A DNA stretch of 64,000 nucleotides from Mesotaenium endlicherianum (Eukaryota; Streptophyta; Zygnematophyceae; Zygnematales; Mesotaeniaceae), in assembly GCA_009602735.1 (NCBI GenBank), contig WELA01003606.1:142770-206769 (forward strand), read 5' to 3'. A program made the translations under genes and the position numbers. Shown here piece by piece: positions 56,775-64,000 of this stretch; within the stretch, counting starts at the first letter, position 1; each line of letters begins with the position of its first letter. The notes below the pieces were generated by a model. The model was not told the origin of the DNA and did no database searches. It saw nothing but the letters and a program-made list of their open reading frames with translations.

Positions 56775-59700
56775 AAGCAGTGTATACATCGGGGGGAGGA
56801 GGAGGGCGGGACATGATCGGCCTCATTGGCGCGGCACAGCTGAGACTGAGAAGAGGGCAATGCCATCGAGCGAGGGATCCATGAGAACATAACAAACCCC
56901 CCCCCCCCTCCCTCCCCTCCACCCTCTTCTTCCTCCTTGGTTGGATGCTTGTAGCGCTTGTGCTGGAAACAGCAGAGCATATGTTGACAGACACTGCCTA
57001 TGCCCCAGGCCGACTGAAAGGAGGAGATTTTTCTGGACGCCGTCGTACACCACAAGGAACATTTACCCTGCAAGAGGTAAACCTGTTTGCAACCTGTATC
57101 ACACGTACGTGCGCATATATGATATGCGTCTATACTTATACAAACACCCCGCCCATTTAGCTTGCCTTCCAGCGCGGAATTGAGGGGTACCATGCTGAGC
57201 TCGATGCCCGCAAGAAGGACGGGTCTGTCCGGCAGCATGCGGTTCCGCAAGCGCCGCAGGAGCTCCACGGCCTTCTCGCCCACCCCCTCCTGCACGCCCA
57301 CCCCGCACCCGCACCCGCACCCGCACCCACGCCCCGTCACACTCTCCCTCCTCCCCGGGGTGTAAGCACGCACGCACGTACGCACGCACGCACGCTGGCA
57401 TGCACGCATGCTCGTATGCTGGCACGCATGCCTACTCTCAATTCAACCAAGCACCCGCGAGACATGACACCCAGCATGAAACCGGCCACGCCGGATCTAC
57501 CCACGCCCACAAGACACAACACTTGTGCTTTTGCATGCCCACATGGTCCCAAAGAGCCCCGTAGCCCAGCAGGCAACTCTCTGCCACAGCCCTTTGAGCA
57601 GCCCCATCACCGCCAACCAATGACTCGAGAGGGAAAGGATAGACAGCGGCAGGCAGGCAGGCAGGCATGCAGGCGGGCAGGCAGGTGGGCGAGCGGTCAC
57701 AAACAGTCACAGACACACAGGCAGAGACAGGCACAAGGGGCAGGGGCGACAGGGGGCGAGCACGAGGCAGGCACAGCCAGGCACACACAGACAGGCGGAG
57801 ACAGGCAATCGGGCAGGCGGGCAAGCAGCGGGCAGGCGGGTGGGGACGCACGGGCATGCGGAGGGACGAGCAGAGGCGGCGAATCTCGAGCTCCATGCGC
57901 TCGATGAGCAGCCGCGTCTGCTCGTGCACATCCTCCCGGGCAACGGGAGCAGGAACGGCGGGGCTTGTCGCATGGGGAGCACTTGACGCCAGGGGCGCCT
58001 CCTTCCCGTCGCCCCGGGCTCGGGCCAAACTGGCAGGAGCAGGAGGAGGAGCTTCACCAGGCATCCCCTCCTCCTCATCCTCCTCCACCACCACCTTCCC
58101 CTTCTCCTTCTCCTCTTCCTGCGAACCTCCCTTACCAGTGGGTTGGCCCTCTCTCTGTGCTTTGAGCGCAGTCTCACTCTCGAGCCCTCCTCCTCCGGGC
58201 TGCTTAGGGATCGGGGCTGCGACCGCGGTTGCGCTTGCAGCAGCAGCTGCTTCCTGTCCTCCCTCGTCCTCGACCTCCAGACTCTCTGCACCTCACAACA
58301 CGGCACCGGGCAGGAACGCAAGTAAGAGGGGGCAGAAGACGAGCACGAGTGAGAGGAGGGAGGACAACGCAAAGCCCTCCCTCACAGACGGGAGCAGAAG
58401 AAACTCATTGGACACAACACTTGATCTGCAGCCAGAGAGAGGCCAGAAATGGAGAGAGCAAGTGCGTGATTCCACACATGGCTCTGGCTCTGGCTGAGGC
58501 TGAGGCTGAGGCTCAGGATGTGGCTGATGAGGTATGCTGCGCGGAAGGGCACCTGGCGGCTGCTCGTGCACGTGTGCTTGTGAAAGTGGCAGCCGCAGCT
58601 CCCGCGCCCTGCGCCCGCGCGACGACATCTCCGGAAAGAGCAAACCCTGTGTGCGCGCGCACGTGCCCCCCTGCTCCTGCCCCTCGGCCTTGCCTCCTTT
58701 CTCTCCAGCACCCGCATCAGCACCCGCGTGCACGTTTGCATCGCCATCTGCGTCATGAACTTTGAGAGCGGGCGGCTGGCTTGATGCCTCGCTATCATCA
58801 GCTTCAGTGCCACCACCCCCAGCATGAGGCTCTGAGGGAGTGCCAAGTGGAGGCGTCAGAGGACTTGCAGCAGGGATGGCGGCGAACAGTACAGCAGGCT
58901 CCAAAAAAGCGCCACGTGGAGCTGCTTCAGCAACGGCAGGAGCTGTGGCAGGAACTATAGCAGAACCTGAAGGGACTGCCAGCTCAACATGAAGAGCAGG
59001 AAGAGCATCAGCAGAGTGACCACTAGGAGCTTCTGCTGTGACACGCGGCAGGACAGCGAGAGGAGGTCGAGGAGGGGGGAGAGGAGGAGGCAGTTCTGTG
59101 CCGAGGCCTGCAAGTACAGGTGGCGGCATCTGGGCGGCCCTGTCCCCCGGGCCGCTGTTGTCCTTCCCCACCTCGTCGCCTGCTTTGTCCTGTACTTTTT
59201 CTTCGTCTCCTTTCTTTTTTTCTTCTCCTTCTTTTTCCGTTTCTTCTTCTTCCTCCAGCCGTACTCCTCCAGAGGCTGCCTTTGCTGCTGCAGCTGCCTG
59301 CGCTCCTGCAGCCCCTCCTCCTTCTTCCCTGGCGCCTTCCCTTGCAGGCCCATCCTCTGCAGAAGGAGCTCCAGAGGGTGCTGCTGCATGGCCATGTGGT
59401 GCCTCGTCAGCCTCGCCACTCAGCCTCAGCCTCTTGCTCGGCCTCCTGTCGCCCCCTCCTGCCTCTACTGCGAGGAGCCTTGGAGAGCCGGGGGGAGCCT
59501 CTTTATCTCCCTCTTCTTCTTCTTCTTCTTCTTCTACTGCTCCTGCTGCTGCTGCTGCAGCTGGTGCTGGTGCTGCGGCGGCAGCAGCGGCGGCAGCGGG
59601 AGCGGCGTCGGTGCAGGAGGAAGCCCCGAGGAGGTATTGGCTCCAAAACGTGCGGGGGGGGAGCACCACAGGAGCAGCCTTCTCGCCTGCACAGCGCTCA

Positions 59701-60714
59701 AAGAAGCCGCCACCAACCTCCACAACCCCGCGCTTGCCCTCTTGCCGCCACCTGTCACGCTCTCCTGCGCTCCCCGTCGCGCCGAAGCTGAGCGCCCGGT
59801 CAACAAGGGCCCTAGTCAGCGTCCTGTGCAAGTTTCCCCCTCCTCCTCCTCCTGCCCCTCCTTGTTGCAGCACGTGTAGAGCTATACCGGAGGCCTCGCC
59901 TGCTCCGTCATGCATCCCGCAGCACAGAAGCGCATTCTGCTCAGGTGGGGCCCTACCAGGGGCCGCCCCGTTTGGCTGCTCCCCGCTCCCTGCCTCTGTC
60001 CTTGGCCTGGGCCCTGCTGCCTCCCGCTCACCCTCCTCGGCTGGCAAGGGACGAGCGTACAGCTCCGGGAGTCCCCACTGGAGCAGGCTCTGACAAGCAG
60101 CCAGGAGGTAATGCTCACCACTGCCGCTGCTGTTGCCGCTGCTGCCGCCGCTCTGGCAGTACAGCATGAGAGCGCGCGCCGCCCTGATCTGAGCAGCGAG
60201 TGGTGCTCGCGTGCTGGGGCTCCCGTCAGGTGGCGCTGCTTCCTTGCCGCTTGGGGAAAGCCCCGGGGAAGAAGCGGGATGCTGGCTGGATGCCACCTGG
60301 ATCTGCCCCGCATGCCCACCCTGCTGCTGCTGCTGCTGCTGGTGCCGCTGCTGATGCCCAGTCTCACCCCCCTGCCGGCTCCTTCTGGCGGCCTCGTTGT
60401 CAGATTGCCCCCTTTGGCTGGGCCCAGATAAAGCTGCATCAGCAGGTGGGGGCGTGGGGCCGGTTCCGGAAAAAGAGGAGGGGGACAGCTGCTGCGCCAG
60501 CAGTCTCTCTTCTGCAGTGCCGCGCGTGAAGAGGCGAAGGACGGACACCGCACGCTCACGCGGATGCGTCACTCGAAAGATCGTCTGCCCCCACCCAACA
60601 AGTCACAAGTCAGACCAACCCTGCCCCGCATGCAAACGCGCCTCGCCTTCAAACGAGTGCACACATGTACATATACGTGAGTGCGCGCGAGCGCGTATGT
60701 ATGTGTGTATGTGC

Positions 60715-60766
<52 letters not shown>

Positions 60767-61829
60767 GAGTGTGCACGCGTGGACGCGGGAGCGTGTGTTG
60801 CTCGTGTAAAATTGCAAATAAGATTCTGTATGTCCTTTCACGTCAAGAAGCAGATGCTCATACGTGGGCAGAACAGCTGGGCGGATCACCATCACCCGCC
60901 CGGCCAGCTTACCTCTCTGTCGGCCTCCAAGTCAAGGGAGGAGTCGAAGAGCACAACGGTATCGATGTCAGAGGCCCCCACTCCCCACCTGCACGCCTCC
61001 GGCGAGCTCAGCACAACCCAGCAGCCGGCAAAAAGGGGAGCGTTCTTCTTCTTCTGCTGCTGCTGTTGGACGGTCTCGCGCGCACACTCCAAGGACTGGC
61101 TGCTCCTCAGGCGCACTACGTCCATGGAGGATGGGAACCTGCGGCGCAGATACGTCTCCAGCATGGCTCTCACGGACGCCAGCTGTTGCCAACCACCCCA
61201 CACGCACCACGGGCCAATATCAGCAGAAAGAGGGGGCCGCAACATAAGCTGGATTGATCGGGTGGGCTCGTGTGAATCGCATGCTGTCTGGGAGATGACG
61301 TTGCAATGGGGGACAGTTTTACTGCACGACCAGAAAGAAACGAAGGAGGTAGACGAGCAGGAAAAGGAGGAGCAGCAGCAGCAGGAGGAGGAGAAGGAGA
61401 AAAAAGGAGCAGGAGGAGAAGGAGGACAAGGAAAGTAAAAGGGGACAAGAGGAGGGAAAGCAAATACGTAAGAAGGAAAAAAAAAGGGATGTGGGGAAGA
61501 AGAAGAGAAGGAAGGTTGAAGATTCTGACCTGGCTGATGATGAGGACCTTGCGGGGCGACGACAACGACGACGACGGGGAGGAGGAGCAAAGGGAGCGCG
61601 CTAGAATGGAGTCCAGCACCCGCAGCTTGCCACCGGCGTGCACCATGCGCCGCACGCTGCCCTCGCCCACAGGGAAAGCAGCAGCTGCTGCCACTGCTGC
61701 TGCAGCTGATGTCGGCTCCTCGTTAAAGCTTGCCGCCAGGCCCTCCTCCACCAAGTATGGATGCCCGCAGCACTGCCCCACCCATGGCCCACTTCCGACA
61801 ACGTCACACCCCGACGCACGTGGGTGCAG

Positions 61830-61860
<31 letters not shown>

Positions 61861-63902
61861 GGCGAGCATGCACGTGCACACACGTCGTGCACGTGTGTGA
61901 TGACACGTGGTCCTTATAGTACTCCTGTCAAAGCCGGTCGCAGACCATGCCCTCCGACTCTTCCAGAACGTACACGTGGCGAATTTTCAGTTGGCGACCA
62001 CCCTGACCCCAGAGACGGGAAGGGCATAGGTGAGGCATAGGGACGTGGAAACACAAGTACCGTGCGCGCATGCCATGCTTCAGCACGTTGCTCCTCAGCC
62101 ACCTGCCCGAGTGCGCGCGAGCGCGCCCATGTACGCACCTATTTCTGAGCAAAAGCACGTAGCAAGAGCAGCTTACATGCAACAACACAGACAAGCGCAA
62201 CATTGCCAGCAAAAAGGAGCTCATTTCCCCCTCCATCTCAGAAACCTTCTCTGCCAGGGGAGGGGCTGGGGGGCCGGTGCTCACACCCTCCCTCATCCTG
62301 GAAAGAGTATGGCAAGGTCGTGGTGCATAGCCAGCTGGCACAAGTGTGTGTCAGGTACCTTGAGGAGGTGCAGAAGAACGTCGTGGAGGGTGACGCCCTG
62401 CGCCGATCGCCCGCTCGCTTCCATCAGCACTTCTGCGTGCTTCTCCAAAATAGCCCTGCACCCACAAGAGTGAGAAGGTGGAGCGCCCCCCCCCCCCCCA
62501 CAAGAGGTGGTGGGTAAGACATGATGCATCTGCAACATGGGCCCGCCAAAACGGAGGAGAGCGGTAGGGGGGGAGGGGAGGGGGTGGGGAGAGAAAGGAG
62601 GGGGCCCAACAAGCTGCCGTGTTGAGCACAATGCAGCAGACGGCGGCGACGACAACGGCACAATGCACCACCAGCTCTTCCTTCGATTTGCTTGAAGCGG
62701 GAGAGCACCTGACAGGTGGCATCAGTGAAAGCTGCTGACGTCGTTCACGGCTTTGTTCAGCACAAGAGAGAAAGAGTGAGCGCACCCGGCAGGTGCTTAT
62801 GGTGAAGCTGAGTTCGCGCGTGAGACTGGCCTACAGGGCAAAGGGGGCTAAGGGGGCAAAGCTAGGGTTCAGGATATGGTGGGTGGGTACCTGTAGCAGG
62901 CAGCTTGGTATGTCGTCAGATCGGCTCCAACCCACGCCTCCCAAAACGCCGGGATCTGGGTGGTGGTGGTGGGGACCACGTCCTTGAACGTCCGCCGCAG
63001 GTACACATCCCAGAGGGAGCCCCCGCCGCCAGCTAGCTCGGGAGTCTTGTCCCTCCTGCCCCCAAGGAGCCTGCTGCTGTGCCTGCTCCACGGCATTGCC
63101 GCCGGCGCTGGTGCTGGCGCTAATCCTGATGGAGAGGAGGACGAGCCAGCAAGAGGCAGGGGCTCAGGAACCCCTATGAAGAGTGCCAGGTCGCGTCGGG
63201 CAGCTTCCTCGTCCTGCAGGTCGAGCACACGCGCTTCCACGCCAAAGAGTGAGTGCGCAAATGGATCCCGACACTTAGACAGTCGTACGCCTGCACAAGC
63301 TGAATGGCTCAGAAAGGCCATCTTCTGCAGCCACCCAAAGGACCACGTGGGCTGCTGCTGCTGCGAGATACAACTCCCACCTATACCGGCAGGATGGCGG
63401 GACCTGCCTATTGCTTTCCTGGAGAAGGCAGTCTCTGGAATTTGACAACAGCCTAGCCTACCTATCTAGGTAAGGTGAGAACGTAGCAGCACCAGCACCC
63501 CTGACTGTTGCATGTACGTTGGGAAGGAAGCAAGCGCATGCACCACAGAACCAACGCACTGCAATTGGTCGGCGATATTTGCGCGGTTGCCAGGGCCATG
63601 GCCACACGCTCATCTCTTCCTCGTAGCCCAAAAATCTATGAGATTCTCAATTACGCACGAGTGTCATGTCAAGCATGCATTCATGCGTGCACAGGAGGCA
63701 GCTACGCCTGCTGCGTGGAAGTGGGAAGGGGGGGGGGAGGGGGAAAGCGGAAACTCACGGAGCAAGGGAAGGGAGTGAGGAAGAGGCGGAAGGGGGCCAG
63801 CAGCGCGCCAAATGTCGGCTCCACAAAGCCCTGCAGCGGCCGGGCGGCGCTCTCCTGCACCACCACGGCCTGCCACCTGTGCGACTGAAGTGCAGCCATG
63901 CC
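53302..63902 (-). CDS. MOM1-like protein with degenerate SNF2 helicase region (5' end outside window)
   Basis: Ten exons were inferred on the minus strand: 63902-63759, 63324-62891, 62455-62359, 61772-61530, 61182-60913, 60584-58553, 58285-57852, 57289-57191, 56477-53856 and 53607-53302. All junctions are GT-AG, all phases agree, and they total 6681 bp or about 2,226 residues. Exons 1-6 follow the SNF2 helicase: a motif II remnant, FWEAWV..DLTTYQ, CCGHPYLVEE, GGKLRVLDSIL, DIDTVVLFDS and VLRLFTRGTAEERLL. Exon 9 opens with CWLAAEELG...DEEASLAAAK, a segment I recall as typical of plant MOM1. MOM1 acts in the nucleus and silences transposons without changing DNA methylation. As in MOM1, the ATPase motifs look dead. 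Two huge low-complexity exons and C-terminal coiled coils follow. A divergent CHD-type remodeller is the alternative. Intron limits are predictions. Confidence 0.7.
53856..56477 (-). CDS. MOM1-like gene, ninth visible exon: CWLAA segment and 870-residue low-complexity region
   Basis: 2622 bp, phase 0 at both ends, acceptor TGTGCAG, donor GAG/GTAGGG. It opens with CWLAAEELGVGVDEEASLAA, equal to the C-W-T-A-A...D-x-K-E-S-L-A-x-A-K segment of MOM1. Then come long Gln, Ala, Gly and Pro-Leu runs with internal repeats. A coiled coil follows (YDELRKHQVLVKAQLRKSQQ; RLKERQKQEERELLRLQQAE). The end, FYRHLASLPRPLEPLEAEEL, looks structured. The length and composition suggest a mostly disordered scaffold. 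Confidence 0.7.
56714..56772. repeat. (CG)n(TG)n tract in an intron
   Basis: An alternating run of about 7 CG followed by more than 20 TG units inside the intron between 57190 and 56478 of the MOM1-like gene. Such purine-pyrimidine alternation can adopt Z-DNA. A run of 13 C follows near 56898. Confidence 0.9.
57191..57289 (-). CDS. MOM1-like gene, eighth visible exon
   Basis: 99 bp, phase 0, acceptor GTGCAG, donor ATG/GTACCC. It encodes KAVELLRRLRNRMLPDRPV and LLAGIELSM. It fits the N-H-x-I-P-x-E-P-x-x-I-L-Q-A-F-Q-I-S-L stretch that comes directly before C-W-T-A-A in MOM1. Confidence 0.65.
57366..57425. repeat. CACG/TACG-type short repeats
   Basis: Reiterated acgcacgcacgt and gcatgcacgcatgc units in the intron at 57290-57851. 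A second GCAG-type array (ggcaggcaggcaggca) lies at about 57648-57690 in the same intron. Confidence 0.75.
57852..58285 (-). CDS. MOM1-like gene, seventh visible exon
   Basis: 434 bp, completing a split Glu codon and ending phase 0 at CCC/GTGCGT. It has a highly charged linker (EEEKEKGKVVVEEDEEEG), then a predicted amphipathic helix, HEQTRLLIERMELEIRRLC. Confidence 0.6.
58553..60584 (-). CDS. MOM1-like gene, sixth visible exon: end of helicase and long low-complexity region
   Basis: 2032 bp, phase 0 in and phase 1 out. It starts TIFRVTHPRERAVSVLRLF followed by TRGTAEERLLAQQL, equal to the last helicase helix. The R-x-H-R-x-G-Q arginine-finger motif expected just before is absent, as in MOM1. 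Further on, RTFWSQYLLGAS resembles the F-W-S-K-L-L of MOM1, and RRPSKRLRLSG may be a nuclear localisation signal. Much of the rest is Ala/Gly/Pro/Glu-rich and probably disordered. Confidence 0.7.
60711..60765. repeat. (CG)n(TG)n tract in an intron
   Basis: About 9 CG then about 13 TG units in the intron at 60585-60912. It has the same composition and order as the tract at 56714-56772. Confidence 0.9.
60913..61182 (-). CDS. MOM1-like gene, fifth visible exon: helicase motifs IV-V
   Basis: 270 bp, phase 0, donor GAG/GTAAGC. It encodes VRAMLETYLRRRF, matching the D-I-L-D-D-F-L-R-Q-R-F of MOM1, then a glutamine run, and GASDIDTVVLFDSSLDLEAD. The last matches the motif V region (V-D-T-I-I-I-F-D-S-D-W-N). 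Confidence 0.75.
61530..61772 (-). CDS. MOM1-like gene, fourth visible exon: start of helicase C lobe
   Basis: 243 bp, phase 0 at both ends, acceptor GGGGCAG, donor CAG/GTCAGA. It begins CCGHPYLVEEGL and continues through an alanine-rich stretch to VHAGGKLRVLDSILARSL and PRKVLIISQ. These are the CC-HPYL, SGKL-LLD-IL and RVLIF-Q elements shared by SNF2 C lobes. This is the clearest helicase exon. Confidence 0.75.
61832..61860. repeat. (CA)n microsatellite in an intron
   Basis: About 14 CA units in the intron at 61773-62358, on the opposite strand sense to the two TG tracts. Confidence 0.9.
62359..62455 (-). CDS. MOM1-like gene, third visible exon
   Basis: 97 bp, taking the split Arg codon from the exon before and ending in phase 0 at AAG/GTACCT. 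It encodes ILEKHAEVLMEAS and TLHDVLLHLLK, the helix before the R-K-C-C-D-H-P-Y-L motif of SNF2 proteins. Confidence 0.65.
62485..62499. repeat. Poly(C) run in an intron
   Basis: Fifteen C in the intron at 62456-62890, read as a G run in the transcript. A further G run (about 12) is at 63729-63740 in the first visible intron. Confidence 0.85.
62891..63324 (-). CDS. MOM1-like gene, second visible exon: inter-lobe region
   Basis: 434 bp, acceptor after GGCTGCAG, donor CAG/GTACCC, ending in phase 2. It holds a proline- and serine-rich insert, then LWDVYLRRTFKDV and PAFWEAWVGADLTTYQAACY. The last part aligns with the F-V-E-Y-W-V-P-V-Q-L-S-N-V-Q-L-E-Q-Y stretch of MOM1. Confidence 0.65.
63759..63902 (-). 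CDS. MOM1-like gene, first visible exon: SNF2 motif II region
   Basis: 144 bp, phase 0 at both ends, donor GTGAGT, acceptor after CTCATCAG. It encodes HRWQAVVVQESA, which aligns with the W-E-A-V-I-V-D-E-C-Q of SNF2/MOM1 proteins. The Walker B aspartate is replaced by glutamine. PFRLFLTPFP corresponds to the following beta strand. Earlier exons lie beyond 64000. Confidence 0.65.
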
Positions 63903-64000
63903 CTGATGAGCCATTTCACAGAGGAGAGAGAGAGACGAAGGCACGACACGCGTCCGGCGGCTGATTAGAGCGCGAGGGCAGCAGGAGGCCCGGCTCCCCA

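Noticed and set aside
56635-56892. Short frames reading V-C-V-C or T-H-T-H repeats
   Set aside because: These are translations of the dinucleotide tract, not genes.
57170-57190. GC-AG type donor (GGAAG/GCAAGC) for the exon at 57289
   Set aside because: The GT donor at 57190 is in phase and puts GIELSM directly before CWLAA, as in MOM1.
61928-62020. Minus-strand frame with RHVYVLEESEGMVC as an exon of the MOM1-like gene
   Set aside because: The exons at 62359 and 61772 join in phase and complete the L-L-K-C-C-G-H-P-Y motif without it.

Overview
The window is nuclear DNA of a green-lineage eukaryote with a large, transposon-rich genome. The signs are chromodomain-bearing Ty3/gypsy elements primed by initiator-Met tRNA, spliced host genes with GT-AG introns, and a gene related to the plant silencing factor MOM1. 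A streptophyte (charophycean) alga or an early-diverging land plant fits best, but the species cannot be fixed from the sequence alone. Nothing bacterial, no CRISPR array and no rRNA gene was seen.

Bases 1 to 47359 are almost entirely layered retroelement fossils. Two chromovirus families dominate. Family A has LTRs of about 700-750 bp, and gag followed by pol in the -1 frame. Pol ends in a chromodomain, and an extra third ORF of unknown function lies 3' of it. Family B has LTRs of exactly 744 bp, gag, pol and a chromodomain, and no third ORF. Three further LTR-like families occur only as isolated pieces: C (984 bp), D (503 bp, copia-like) and E (about 1.15 kb). The nest can be read from target-site duplications. 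A2 (minus) contains B1 (minus, ATAAC). B1 contains A1 (plus). The 3' LTR of A1 contains the nearly whole B2 (plus, GCGGT/GTGGT). Solo LTR C sits in B1 (AACTT), solo LTR D in A1 (ACACG) and insert E in A2 (AAGGA). A2 and A3 share one LTR head to tail. A3 carries a solo family A LTR (CTGGA). A4 and an older family A LTR relic follow. All coding copies are broken.

Bases 47360 to 49787 are an apparently gene-poor host spacer. A host gene on the plus strand (49788-52106) encodes a 772-residue protein with four AT-hook regions and an acidic C-terminus. It converges on a large minus-strand host gene whose last ten exons fill 63902-53302. The exon phases all agree and give about 2,226 residues. The 5' exons show a degenerate SNF2 helicase region in which the Walker B acidic pair is altered and the arginine-finger motif VI is missing. 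Further on come a CW.AA..(D)E.SLA.AK segment like that of MOM1, two very large low-complexity exons and C-terminal coiled coils. The gene starts beyond the right edge.

Two things deserve most attention. One is the conserved third ORF of family A, present in four copies and evolving much faster than the adjacent pol. The other is the MOM1-like gene, a candidate transposon-silencing factor lying beside this transposon graveyard and convergent with an AT-hook chromatin protein gene.
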